Source: Larix kaempferi (taxonomy: Eukaryota; Streptophyta; Pinopsida; Pinales; Pinaceae). From it: DNA of 64,000 bases. The notes under the pieces are model-generated. The model was not told the DNA's origin. It did no database searches and was given only the letters and a program-made list of their open reading frames with translations. Each line of letters starts with the position of its first letter. Positions within the stretch are counted from its first letter, which is position 1. Made by a program: the position numbers and the translations under genes. Where the stretch lies: NCBI GenBank assembly GCA_027924585.1, contig BSBM01000440.1, forward strand, positions 10,038,001 to 10,102,000, read 5' to 3'. This document shows, piece by piece, positions 44,507 to 56,952 of the stretch.

Positions 44507-46880
44507 TAGCCATTTCTACCAATCCTGAAATGCCTCGGGAAGCGTGAAACTGCCCAAACAGCCTCCTGGAGTGATGGCGCTGTCAAGGTGAGGGCACCAA
44601 TGTGTCCGGGAGGGGGGTAATATGGTAAAAACAAGTGGCTGGACCACCCCCCTCCATCATCAGCGCCCTAGGTCAACCGGATAAAAGTCATCTCTGCTCC
44701 GACAGGGCCTCCAACAGACCAAAACTGCACTAGGACAGCCTACTGAGGCTAAATCATCACTGTAAGTGCCCGGAACTGAAAACAAACTGTCCCATTGGAC
44801 TCAGAAGGTCCAAATCCATCCAATATGTGTACTCATACACCATATGAATCTCTGCATGATCAAAATAAATATCCAATGTACCGGAACAAGGCCAATAATA
44901 ATGATCTGTAAATGACCAAACACTGCTGTATCCCAAGAATCATCATCATAACCCTGTAGCTGCTGCATAGAATCATCCTGTATGTGTACATAGACCATAT
45001 ATCATCTATCCATATCATCATAAGGTCCAACATCTCATGTCTCATGGTCCTCCATGGTCAAACTAGGTCTAACCAAGACCAAATACAACTCAGACCATCA
45101 TCCATAGCTGCTGCAAGGTGTCAAGGTTAATACATGCTCTACAACTTATTCGAATAACAATTATAACACAGAGAAATCATGACTGGCGATCTAAATCCAA
45201 ATATATAGTGTCGTTAATTATTATTATTACTCAGACTAGACTTTCAGGATCATACTCACTTCATAGTTGTGATCAATTTGCTAGTGAAGGGTGAAGGCTG
45301 AAATAACTGGCTAGGCTAAGGGATGACTTGACTGACTTGACTTTGTGACACTTTGGCAAGGGAAAGGGAATACACACCATAGTATATACTGAATGAGCAA
45401 TAACACAGGGGATGGCGGTGTCTCACAAATGGATGAGTTGTTTAAAGAGGGTTTATTCACCTTCACAGATGCGCACAATCCATAATACAAATAAGGCCAG
45501 CAATTGTTTAGATATAACATTTAAGTTCCATTGCTTTTTGGGCCTGAAGTTTCCATAGCCTTGATCTATGTGTGTTTACAAACACATTGCATAGATTTAC
45601 ATTTATTTTTTAGGCTTTCTGCTGCAGGTGTGTTTTTAAGGCACTTGTTTACCTGAGCACTTCTAGGTGTGTCATGGACAACTTGTTTACCTAGGTATTT
45701 ATTTTTCCAAAAGATATAACATTTTATTTTTCATGGCCATTTTCAATTGGCATTTCTTTCACATACAAGATATAGCATTTCATTTTTCCAGATTTTGTAT
45801 TGATGGCAGCACTAAAAGTTTCAGGTTTAGCCAACACAACTTTAGTGACTAGGGGGAATTCTCAAGGAACTCCAACTCACCATAGGTAAGTTTTGTCACC
45901 AACTCAGAGCCGAGACACAATAAACAGGGAGGCTCATCCAATACAGAGGCTACAGTGGGGAAAGGTCCTCCATGTCACTAGTCAAGTAGCAAATCAGGGT
46001 AATAATCTAAAAGGTAGGCCACGGATGGATGAAGACAATGAAATGATGGAGCCAACACTAGCAAGCCAGAGTATGGTGTAATGATCACCTCTATTCTCCC
46101 TAAGGAGGGTATGTACCAATGAGTATGAATAGTGAACTTCTAAGTCTGAGTAGGGACAATATAATATAAATAATAGGTCAACCAGGTCCATGTATCTATA
46201 TGATCGCCAGATCATGACACTAAGTGCTAAGACATGCTATAAGAATAAGTATAAAAGCAATCTAACCATAACACAATAATATACTTGCTGAGTCATATAC
46301 CTGAATGCACATCAACCTGTACCATCATCTGTCCTCTGGAACTGCTGCTGTAACTCTGGGCACTACTGACTGCTCTGTACCAATGGTATAATGGCTACAT
46401 CGGTCATCTCTCTGAGTGTCCTGAAACTCAGTCATGGCATGGGGAATACAACTGCTGTCCACAATCTGATAGTGATCCGATCTAGATGCTCATCTCGGCA
46501 TCTCAAATGCAAGGGAACTGGCTCAATAGTGTACTGGAATGAGAAAAATAATGTATGGTAGCCCGGCTACCATATATGTGATAACAGGTACTAAATAGGA
46601 TCAGTTAAATTTATAAGGTTCTCCTTATAAAAGAGAGTTAAGCATACCTGTGTCCATTTACTTCAATAAACCTTCATGTAACCAAATATCAAGAAAGCGA
46701 GTGCAATACGATTATTCTATCTTCATAGTGAAATCTAATTTAAAGTGTATTACTCTTTATGGCATTCCCATTAGTAACTAAAGAAAAATGGTTATCACCA
46801 TATTAGAATAAATCAGAAGAATAAACACACTTCCTTGATTTATGTGCCTCCACTATAATAAGTAATCTCTAATGGAAAGG
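44507..46880. other. Unassigned stretch within the LTR/insertion segment
   Basis: No gene recognised. A small perfect hairpin, ATGGTAGCC-C-GGCTACCAT, lies at about 46555-46573. Confidence 0.35.
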
Positions 46881-47850
46881 TAACCATCGTACCAAGATCT
46901 ACTCCTTACTCTATGATTATCATATGCATTATGAACCAAAAATCATTAACCCCTGGAGAAATTTGCATTTACAAAACCAAACATTAATATGAAACAAGTT
47001 CTCATTAGAATTTAAGATGGTAAGGAGCTCCACAACTCCATAATAAGATTCATTTGTATTAAAGACCCTAAAACAACAATTCTTGCAGCAACATAATGAC
47101 GACGAAATATTCAAGCATCCTAGTCATATATATCACTATTCATGTTGATTCTTAATGCAATCAATACTTTTATAGACTTTATTATTTATACAACCAAACT
47201 TACTCAATAAAATAACTTTTGCATGTTTAAAGGAACTTATTATAGATGCATCTAGTTTAACAACAAAGCCATCATAATTACACATATAAGAGAGAGACCA
47301 TATATATGTGGTTCACCCAAATATATTGGCTACATCCACAAAGAAATGTCACATCTTGTACTCTTTATCCAAAATAGAGGGTTACATCCTGCAACACAGT
47401 TGTTACAATATTTAATTTCCACTTTCTCAAAGCTATTCTCTACTAAAATAATAACTTAACAAAGTTCTTTCCAAGCATTCAACCAAAACGTGAAATGCAA
47501 AGATAGTAATATAACGAAACTTATACAGAGTATTAACTTTTGCATTTTGTCTATAACATATATGAACTAAAAACTGAGATCAAGCAATTTGTTGTCCTTT
47601 CCCCTCTCTGCGCAGCAAGGAAAATAGTTATACTATAACTACTGAAATGCAAAGGGATCAGGCTTGCAACAAGTCGTCCCTTCCCCCTCTGCACTGCAAG
47701 GAAAACGTATCTCTGTAACCCCCAAATATCCCAGAGTTTAACGCCAACATCAATACAATTACAAAGACCTATCTCTAGTTTATTATATATGTAAACATTG
47801 GCATTCAATCATAATTACAGAGATACACAATAGATCTATCTCTAGTTTAC

Positions 47851-47876
47851 TATATATATATATATATATATATATA
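47851..47876. repeat. (TA)n microsatellite in right LTR copy
   Basis: About 13 TA units; orthologous in position to 36817-36866. Confidence 0.9.
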
Positions 47877-47929
47877 CGCTGGCATTCCTACTAACAAGTA
47901 AACGCTGGCATATTATAACACAGAGGTCT

Positions 47930-48310
47930 CTGCAGCATATAATTGGAAAACTTGACAGGGATTATTACGATTCCAGGGCAGCATGTAAACTAGACAGGGT
48001 TAAATTCCAACGTAGCATATCCAAATGGAAACTCACCAGGGATCATTACGATTCCAGGGTAGCATAAAAACTAGACAGGGTTCCATTCCAATGCAGCATA
48101 TCCAAATGGAAAATCGCCAAGGATCATTACGATTCCAGGGCAGCATAAAAACTAGACAGGGTTCCATTCCAATGCAGCATATCCAAATGGAAACTTGCCA
48201 GGATCATTACAATTCCAGGGAAGCATAAAAACTAGACAGGGTTCTATTCCAATGCAACATATCCAAATGGAAACTCGCCAGGGATCATTATGATTCCAGG
48301 GAAGCATATA
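47930..48310. repeat. 81-bp tandem array, right copy
   Basis: Same unit as 36930-37310. Here the array happens to be open in one frame, giving a 27-residue periodic translation (for example GSLRFQGSIKTRQGSIPMQH). This is a by-product of an 81-bp period, not evidence of a protein. Confidence 0.85.
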
Positions 48311-48965
48311 AACTAGACACTAGAAGGGATCAATATAACGTCGGTATAGCAGGGATCAATCCAACGCTGGCATATATAATATATAATACTGAAAAAAGAG
48401 ATCAATCCAACCGGGATCAGTATGATTCCAATGCAGCATATAAAAATAGAAACTAGAAGGGATCAATCTAACATTGGTATAGCAGCGATCAATCCAACGC
48501 TAGCATATATAATATATATTATTGAAAACAAAGGTCAATCCAACGGGGATCAATAGTATTCCAATGCAGCATATAAAAATAGAAACTAGAAGGGAGCAAT
48601 CTAACATTGGTATAGCAGTGATCAATCCAACGTTGGCATATATAATATATATTACTGAAAACTGAGATCAATCCAACGGGGATCAATATGATTCCAATGC
48701 AGCATATAAAAATAGAAACTAGAAAGGATCAATCTAACGTTGGTATAACAGTGATCAATCCAACGCTGGCATATATAATATATACTACTAAAAACAGAGG
48801 TCAATCCAACGAGGATCAGTATGATTCCAATGCAGCATATAAAAATAAAAACTAGAAGGGATCAATCTAGCGTTGGTATAGCAGCGATCAATCCAACGCT
48901 GGCATATATAATATATATTACTGAAAATAGAAGTCAATCCAATGCTGGTATATAATATAAGATCA
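48311..48965. repeat. 132-bp tandem array, right copy
   Basis: About five units, the same number as in the left copy, in the same order after the 81-bp array. Confidence 0.85.
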
Positions 48966-50183
48966 AACAAAAAACTCCATAGGGATCAAGCTTCTTCGAG
49001 TTATCCCTTCCCAGCCTTATACGAAGCTCTATACAGAGATATCCCCAAACTACCGTGCGTCCTCTGCCTCCCTACCTTGCCTCCTTAAGAAGGCATTTTG
49101 GAGGTTGGCGGTGGTAGTAAGTTGTGGCTTCTCTAGTTACAGATGACATGGTAAGGATTTTGGGTGTTCCACGAAGGAAACAACGTTCGTTCAAGGAGAC
49201 ACCCTCCCTATAATTTATCAACTACCAAAATCATCATTTAACTTACTTATAAATTAATCCCACTTTGTTCGCCATTTGAAAGTGTGCTCTTGCAATTATA
49301 TATCATATAAATCTGATGTCAATTTTTATTGTATTTAGATATAAATCAAACATATGCATTAATAATAATTATTTAGAATATGAAATAAGATTACGAATTT
49401 TTCCGAGGAAAAAAATAATTATTTAGAATAATCAATTTACTTTTATATCTCCTTTCCATATAAATTGCATTATAAAAACAGATGCTTAAAAGTAATTGTT
49501 CCACAAACTAAATACTTTTCCCTCTATAAACCATTAGGGTCCTAATTTTGATTTTTGGCCTTTTATAAATAAAATATACTTGATACTTCTATATATTTAT
49601 ACATATAAAGATATGTCTATCTTAAAATAATCTTTTTAATAGGAAAGGTCCTAACTCTCTCCTTCTCCTTTTCAGGTCATAAAAAGATTTTGGACATCTT
49701 TTATAGGTATTTGTAATAGTAATACTTAGTGTAAAACCTTAATCTTATTTAGGATTATTTAGTAATAAACATCTTTACGCTAGTGATTAGATTCTAGGGG
49801 TTCCCTACTAGCTTGTAACACGTAGTTACTTCGCCTAGGATTAACATAGCTTAAGACGACACTTAAGACCCTTAAAAATAAACCAAGTAAATCATTATCT
49901 TAATTCGTGTGCCTACTAGCACCAAGATGACATCCGCCATCCAAATCCTAGGCTCTCCTGGTTTCTTAGCCCATTTCTCTCTCTCTTCCCTAGTGGATTC
50001 AACTGCCCATCGTTTAGTTGCGTCACAGTTTTTAGTCTCCTAAATTTACAACTTAGGAAATAAACCACATAACTTTACAAGGTTTTACTCCTGGGGCCTT
50101 GGCCTTGAGCTGCTCACCAGAAAACAAATACAATATACATTTACATATACAAAATAATAGGAGTATAATATAGGGATATTACA

Positions 50184-51527
50184 ATGAACATAATACTATT
50201 TGATACTAAAAAATACGTAATAAAAAAATGTAGTAGGCATCAAAAACAGGATTATAATGCTTATATATTATACTTTTAATTAAATATTCACAAATATATA
50301 ATATTTTAATTAAATATTCACAAATATACCATAAATGTACATAGACATTTATATAATAGAATCAAACATATAATTAAAAAACAAAAATATAAAATCTTAA
50401 CAACTTAAATATGAGAGTATGAGAGACTACAATTAGTTATTAATAATTATTTTAATAACAAAATATGAATTTGAATGGTATGTATGTTTGATTAGTAAAA
50501 ATACCTATTGGTGTTACACCCACACGGACACACCAAATATTAGACAAATTGAATTTGTTCTGAGGCTGAATTATGCTGCTATGCCAAATTGTACCCCTTA
50601 TTTATGTTCTACAGAACATTTATCTTTATTTTGTATTGTAATTTTTTATTTAAATAATTTTTTTTATTTAATTTTGTTTTTTTATTGATTTTTAGTTATA
50701 TATTTATATTTTACAATTGAGAAAATTTTTAAAATAGCAAAATATTTTCATGATGTTATAAAACAAGAGCCACAAGGTGGCAATGTCCCTGACACGTGCT
50801 CTTGTCAGAAAGAGAAAGAGCAATTGAATATTATATTATTTTAAATTATTATATCTTATTATAATAATTAAAAATTCATTTTTTTTTACCTTATTAAAAT
50901 AAAACAGAAACTAATGGCATTGCCACTTGTTCTTGTGAGAAAGAGAAAGACCAATTGAATATTGTACTAGCACAACCACAAGTAAAGTGGCGTGAAACAA
51001 AGGCTAAACATTAAACTAATTAATATAAACATAAAACTAATTAATATAAACATAAAAAAATACTATTTAATAAACACTCTTTTTTTTTAACCACCTCTTA
51101 ACTGAAGCTTATTTAAATCTTAATCAAGATGCATTTAAGCATAACACGATACTATGACCATGAAATGAATCTCAAATGTACACTTGTTACACTCAGGTTA
51201 ATCTTGTTGATCCACTCAAGGAACTCTAAAATCTCAGATAATATCTAAACACCTATAGGAATAATTATTTTAAATTATTATATCTTATTATAATGATTAA
51301 AAATTCAAATTTTTACCTTATTAAAATAAAATAGAAACTAATATCATTGCCACCTGCTCTTGTGAGAAAGAAAACTGGCAATTGAATACTATATTATTTT
51401 AAATTATATCTTATTATAATAATTAAGAATTCAATTTTTTACCTAGAAACTAATGTAGTTGTAGTAGTGTTGATTTAAAAATTGAAGTCTAACATGCTGG
51501 TATAACATGTTAATAATATCAACATGT
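50184..51527. repeat. AT-rich spacer with three diverged copies of one block
   Basis: A block made of TGCTCTTGT-AGAAAGA, then CAATTGAATA, then TTTTAAATTATTATATCTTA and AAAATTCA occurs near 50800-50890, 50930-50960 (start only), 51260-51320 and 51355-51440. No coding frame. The short frame at 50488-50688 is not supported. Confidence 0.65.
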
Positions 51528-51603
51528 TAATAAAAATGAATTTTGATGAATAATTATCATTGTTTTAATAAAAATGAATTTTGATGAATAATTATCATTG
51601 TTT
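51528..51603. repeat. 38-bp tandem duplication
   Basis: TAATAAAAATGAATTTTGAT, then GAATAATTATCATTGTTT, is present twice without differences. Confidence 0.9.
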
Positions 51604-52563
51604 TGCATTATTACTAATCAAATAAAGAATGATATATTTTTAAATAAATTTTATTATACAAATAAAGACAATAGAATTTTCAATAATTTTCCAAGGAAAA
51701 AAAGAATTTTCAATAATTTAAAATATTTATATATAATTTTTAAAATAATTTATATGCCTATGGCATTGGAGAGGTATATGCTTATGCAAAAATAATTTAT
51801 GGCATTGGAGAAGTACATGCAAAAATAGAGATATTGGCTTATTCACTTTTTTAGATTCAAATTGTAATATAGCTATTTTTTATTTAGGTAAAATTACAAG
51901 GAAACACCCAGAAGTAATGGACAAAGAAACAACTTTTTGCAATGGGTAAATGCATTTTCAAAGGGAGTTGAATATAACAAATTAAATAAGTTTCCATAAT
52001 GCTGCAGTTTGTTGTTTTCTGAGATCCTGTCAACATCCTTGCATTGAACCATTGCCACGAGGCTATTCTCAGAGTAACCCTGTAATAATGCAACTAGAGA
52101 TTAAGCTTAGCTAAAGCTAAATAGGAGTGGGTCATTTCATTCTGAACTAAAGTTTCGATAGGAGCAAGAACTACATAACATAGCCCTCAAGAGAAGTAAT
52201 TATCCCTTATAGACATAAGGGTTAAGATAAAGGGTGAAATAAAGAGTCTTATTTAACTCGCATTACATAGAGGAGTCCCGCACTACAGCTCCCGCTAAGC
52301 ATAGAGAGATTCATTCTATTGATAAACTTACACCAACTAGTGAGATTAGAAACGTTAGATTATTGCAATGTTATTTTGTATAAATTATTGCATTATGTGA
52401 CATCTATAGAAAATAATGCTTTTTTCTAAGCAAATATATTGCAGCAAGCATGTGAGTAAGGAAATGATCAAGTTAAAACAACTACTTTCATGTTTAGACC
52501 ATTTTAACCATACATTAAAAAAAATAACCATCTACAGGTTGTTTGAAGAATACTAGGTTTTTT
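51604..52563. other. Spacer, nothing recognised
   Basis: AT-rich; no gene or repeat supported. Confidence 0.4.
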
Positions 52564-52761
52564 TTAAAGGGAGTGTGGCATACATACAAACATCGCAATG
52601 GAAGTTGAGACTTTGAATGGTTTTAAAGGGTCTATAAAGTATTCAAAGTCTTTTTTAATAGGGATTTTAACATCCACAGCTTCAGCTAAAGCACAATGGC
52701 TTTCAGCATAGCAACCTTCCCCTACCAAAAGGCCATTTTGCTTGATAGCACGTTCTCTCAA
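52564..52761 (-). CDS. Unknown minus-strand exon-like frame
   Basis: A frame of 65 codons reads ERAIKQNGLLVGEGCYAESH, then CALAEAVDVKIPIKKDFEYF, then PFKVSTSIAMFVC, ending at TGA-side position 52564. Composition is strikingly protein-like for this AT-rich spacer. No family is recognised. The upstream junction (ATTGAG) is a poor splice acceptor. It may be a captured exon or chance. Confidence 0.25.
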   Translation of the reverse strand: MRERAIKQNGLLVGEGCYAESHCALAEAVDVKIPIKKDFEYFIDPLKPFKVSTSIAMFVCMPHSL

Positions 52762-52963
52762 TTTTTTTTACCATATACACCACCGCAAATCAACCAGAAC
52801 AATCAATAAGAAAATTGCGTAAAATCTCGAATTTCATGTGATGCCAAGATTTATTATTGATTTCGAACTGCAACTTTTTAATTACTTTTAGCCATGTTAA
52901 AGAAAGGGGAAGAACAACAAAAATCCTCTACGGATCTCAACATGGCTGTAAAGGACAGAACGG

Positions 52964-53087
52964 ATAAAAATAATTCTTCAAAAGCTTAGGATAAGAAGGA
53001 AAGGCAAGATTGCAAGAAAGTTGTTATAAAAATAATTCTTCAAAAGCTTAGGATAAGAAGGAAGGGCAAGATTGCAAGAAAGTTGTT
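52964..53087. repeat. 62-bp tandem duplication
   Basis: ATAAAAATAATTCTTCAAAA, then GCTTAGGATAAGAAGGAA and GGCAAGATTGCAAGAAAGTTGTT-type text, is present twice with a single difference. Confidence 0.92.
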
Positions 53088-53559
53088 CCATTTTACAGAG
53101 AGCAGGGATTCAGATATATACGACTATGAAGGATAATTGGTAACAATTTGAAATTTTATATCATGTAGTTTTAAATAATAATTTAAATTGGATATTTTTT
53201 AAAGATTTTATAGAATGTTTTAGTTTTTAAAAAGTAGTCAATATTAAATGTTAAAATTACAATTTCCATATTGCACTGGAATTCCACTAAAGTTTGTGAA
53301 CCTCAACTTTTGAAAAAAAACAAAACTTATCCATTAAAAAGCAAAACATTCCCTCATCCTCTGACTCCCTGATTTTGCTTGTTTACCAGTAAAACTACAA
53401 CCTGATCAACATCATTCGCTTCCTTGCCGAGCCAACCATTCAATATCTGTGAGCTTTATTATTCTTTAAAATAGCCAACTATTTCCCTTTAAACAATTAT
53501 CTTGAACACCTGGTCAACATTATGCTCTATAACATATGTCTCTATGAGGAAATCTAAAA

Positions 53560-54802
53560 AACAATACTGGTTTATCCCCTTTTTAAAATGGCTCTGAACC
53601 GACAGACATCTAATAGTAAGAAGGGATGGCGGAAAATGAATAGAGATACAACAACGCCACCATAGCTATCAGAAAGAGTAGCAAGAGCAAGTCCAAGGCT
53701 TTATGAAAGTTGTGACAAGGAGTATAAATGAGATATCGAAAATCTTGGATCTACCCTCGGACGGTCTACTCCAGAGGGAACCCATGGCTTCACAACTTTC
53801 CTACAAATCTATTTATGTTCCTAGTTCCCGATTCCTGCTCTCCTGCTCTGGTCATTTTGTTGAGCAACACAGCCGAAAAAAAAAACATAAAGAAGCCCAA
53901 ACAACCATAATAACAATGTAAAATCCAGTTCGGCTGTGTTTTCCTTTGAGCTCCAGCAAATTGTGTGTGAGGTTACCCATACCCTAAGAAGGAACTACGT
54001 GCAGTGAACGGCAACTATGTTTGCCTACCTTTTCTTTAATGGATTTTTGTGAACGGCTTGTATGCTACTGCTACTGTCAACGACGCGTCGTTAGTTTCCC
54101 ATGTTTCCACCAGAAAGAAAAAAGGCTTAGAAATTTCGAATTCAACACATACCCTCAGAATAATCATAATGACAATCATAATCGCAATGACAGACCAGCT
54201 CGACTGTCATAACATGCAAAGAGGGCTTCAAAATTCGGAATTCAAGACATACCTTCGTAGGAGCCACAGCAAACTATCCAAGTGAAATCGCCCTGGTACC
54301 TCGAAACCAGCAAACACCACAACTGAGATCCAAAACGGCCACACACACCCTCGCAACCTGCTTGACTTGAACACCGCAGAAGCCACATCACACTACAGAA
54401 GCACAGCACATTGCCCAAATCCGAGGGCACCCCTTATACTCCGCAACCAAAACAAGAAGGAAGGCTTGGCTCCATGGAATCACATCCAGCAAATGCATTT
54501 AACAACCACTAGAAAACCCTGGGGCATGCCTTGGACTACAGCAAATATAATGCCATTAAAAAACCCCGAACAAGAATCAACGCTCCAGACATCGCATTTA
54601 ACACAACAACAAAGTAAATAACACGCAACAGAGTAAACAACCAGCAAAACTGCAAAACATAGTACACTCCATGTCATGTACACTGCCTACCATCTCCCAT
54701 CAAAAAACGAGGAATGAGAACCTTACAAGCAAACCACCGTCGCCTGCCACGTATATACACCAGCCAACAGGTCTAATTAAAAAACAAGTCGCATTAAAAC
54801 CA
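53560..54802. other. Higher-GC stretch with decayed repeats, no gene assigned
   Basis: Base composition rises compared with its neighbours. AACACAGCCGAA (53866-53877) and TTCGGCTGTGTT (53929-53940) form a perfect 12-bp inverted repeat. GGCTTAGAAATTTCGAATTC (near 54123) and GGCTTCAAAATTCGGAATTC (near 54223) are related direct copies about 100 bp apart. Short frames in all phases match nothing. Confidence 0.45.
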
Positions 54803-54860
54803 CGCTGACGACAGCCAGCCGCCGGGGCCTGGGGCACACCACCCCAGGCAGGCGTCAGCG
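54803..54860. repeat. GC-rich nested hairpin
   Basis: CGCTGACG (54803-54810) pairs with CGTCAGCG (54853-54860). Inside it GCCTGGGG (54827-54834) pairs with CCCCAGGC (54842-54849) around a 7-base loop. Both stems are perfect. Confidence 0.8.
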
Positions 54861-55779
54861 GCACGGCACGAATCAACGTCCAAAAAAATACACTTTATAC
54901 AATATTCATTTAAATACATAAAAATCAAACCATTGCAAAACTTCATCAATCGATCATTCGTGCCATCTTGCCAGGGCGACTAATTGCCCCCCACCAAAAA
55001 ATAAATGTCAGGGACACAACAAGTGTATTTCTATTGAGATGTATTTATATATCCATACATCATATTGCAAAATAAACTACATAAAAACAATATAATGAAT
55101 TAACTATTTAACTATAAATATATTATATTAATAAGAGACACCACTTCCTTTAAGAGTTACAAAGGTAGAGCATTACAAAGCTTTCACTATCACTGGTATC
55201 ATGAATAAAAGTGAATAAGAGACCCCACTCTTATCATGAGTAAAAGTGATACCACATGTTACCCCTTCAATTCCTGCATGCAGGGTTCAATTCTTGCATG
55301 TAGGGTTGAGGGTAGGAGCCACTTGGAAAGGGAATTAAACTAAATTAGAGGTGTCCAAGATGGTCCTCATCTTCGTACAAACTTAGTAATAGCATCTTTC
55401 GAGTGAATACGTTATTTTTCCATTTAATATTGAAATTAACCTTAACCTAGATTATAAACACATCCTTTGGATATGAAAGATTCCTAGCTATAATTAAAAA
55501 TAAAATAAAAAATCATGAGTATAAATAAATAAAAAACCCCACTTGGATATGACGAACCTCCCGAAGCTTTCACTATCACCCTTGTCATGAACCTCTTACG
55601 TTCGTAGCTATTTTAATGCATGACGGACATCTACTGCCATCACGAGAGACAACCCACTCAAAGTAAAAAATGACGCACTACATTCTATGTACCACACAGT
55701 AAAAAGAATAATTACCACTGTCAAACGTCTTTATCCCGTAGGACAGCTATAAGAATCGAATGTTAGCCTACGTGGCATT
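54861..55779. other. Spacer with small direct repeats
   Basis: No gene. Related lines recur at 55170-55340, for example AAAAGTGAATAAGAGACC and AGTAAAAGTGATACC, and TTCCTGCATGCAGGGTT and TTCTTGCATGTAGGGTT. Confidence 0.4.
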
Positions 55780-55925
55780 GGCCACTGGAATGAGGTGACA
55801 GTTGGCGGGAAAAAAGAAGTGGGCCAGAAATTAACTATCGTCCTTTCCGCGCGAATTCATCCTATTGGTCAGTGGTGGGCGGGCGACCTTGCTCGCGGCG
55901 CACGCCAACGGCTTCTGTGCCATGG
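55780..55925. promoter_or_regulatory. GC-rich island with an E2F-like site (candidate promoter)
   Basis: In an AT-rich surround this block contains TTGGCGGGAAA (55802-55812), a good match to the E2F consensus (GCGSSAAA). It also has a near-match TTCCGCGCG at 55845-55853, a CCAAT box on the minus strand (ATTGG at 55863-55867) and CpG-rich text to about 55910. No adjacent gene start could be confirmed on either strand, so this is a candidate only. Confidence 0.3.
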
Positions 55926-56550
55926 TATGCATCCATTGCCCATCCATTATTAATGGTATGTATACGAGAAATTAGATATAGCATTCATCATCATTACAGC
56001 TGGAATTTGACGTCATCACGAGATAAAAAAAATTGTTAGAAATTGTAATTTTTAACTATTGAAATAGCTATATTTTATATATTATTTATTATAACTTGAT
56101 TTTTTAATTGATAAGAAAAAAAAATCATGTTTCCGTTTCTTTAAATTTGAGAGATGAAAAACGCAAATTCTTAAAATGGTTAGACTAAGCTAATTTGCTC
56201 GTAAAAAATGGTTAATATTTATTATTTTGATATTACTTAAAAATGTTTGGTTATATGGCTAGAATTGTTATTATATAAAAAGAAATAAGAATCAGTAGGT
56301 TGAGTTTATATTCATGTGATAGGTCGACTCGTCATGTCACAAAGAATATCTTAACAGTACACCTTATCACCAACTAATCACACCTCAAAGACCATTTTTT
56401 ATGAATATAAATTTTGATTCAAATATTTGATTTAAATACTTTTGTTGTGAAAATATTATACGATATTAATTTTGAACTCGCTTATGCAATAAGCTTAAAC
56501 CAAAATGCCTATTCATATTAAAATAACAATACACATGTGAACAAATTTTG
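55926..56550. other. Spacer, nothing recognised
   Basis: AT-rich; no supported feature. Confidence 0.4.
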
Positions 56551-56634
56551 AGTAAAGTTCAATAGCTATCAGAATTATCTATTACCATTCTTAGTAAAGT
56601 TCAATAGCTATCAGAATTATCTATTACCATTCTT
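56551..56634. repeat. 42-bp tandem duplication
   Basis: AGTAAAGTTCAATAGCTATC, then AGAATTATCTATTACCATTCTT, is present twice and identical. Confidence 0.93.
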
Positions 56635-56952
56635 AATATATTAGTGTACACAATATGACCTAAATAAATTAACTTCATATTAGAATATATAACTATCAGT
56701 GGTTCTTGAAAGTGCAAAAAATACTTCGTTATAAAGAAAAAAAGTTGAAATGTTTTATTTTAAAAGTCATTTGGAGATTGAAAGTGTGAATATGCATCTC
56801 CAGAATACTTTCATGGTATTTGTTGCCTTTAATTGCATAGAATTTGCAGAAAATCATCCTATATCAAATAAATGGTGACTAAATTGATTCATTTATATGA
56901 AATGAGTCCTTTCTTCTTTACAAAAACCAAGTGGTGGCATGTTCCATTGTTC

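Larger units (their letters stand above)
41995..46880 (-). mobile_element. U5-side part of the 5' LTR, or an insertion within it
   Basis: The segment starts at the LTR end next to the primer site and runs to where homology with the left copy begins (46881). Two readings fit. It may be the rest of an LTR of about 8.2 kb, with the left copy truncated. Alternatively, from 42018 on it may be a foreign insertion. In favour of the second, TACCAAG occurs at 42011-42017 and again at 46890-46896, like a 7-bp target duplication. A TATA-like TATTTAAA (minus strand, 44034-44041), a two-unit tandem repeat and a 92-codon minus-strand frame lie inside. No transposase or pol is visible. Confidence 0.45.
46881..50183 (-). 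repeat. Right ~3.3-kb LTR-like copy (5' LTR of the minus-strand element)
   Basis: Homologous to 35850-39122 throughout, with numerous substitutions and small indels. One indel is an extra block near 49380-49410 (TTTTTCCGAGGAAAAAAATA). It ends GGGATATTACA at 50183, which is the LTR start on the minus strand. The flank after it (ATGAA) is not duplicated next to the left copy. Confidence 0.75.

Noticed and set aside
46370-46395. Possible second primer-binding site (CTGCTCTGTACCAATGG, minus strand)
   Set aside because: Two bases are missing from the Met motif and no LTR end lies beside it.
48025-48228. 27-residue repeat protein in the right LTR array
   Set aside because: An 81-bp tandem unit without a stop necessarily gives a periodic frame; the left copy does not preserve it.
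54049-54621. Overlapping small plus-strand frames in the higher-GC stretch
   Set aside because: They overlap in different phases, match no family, and follow decayed repeat periodicity.
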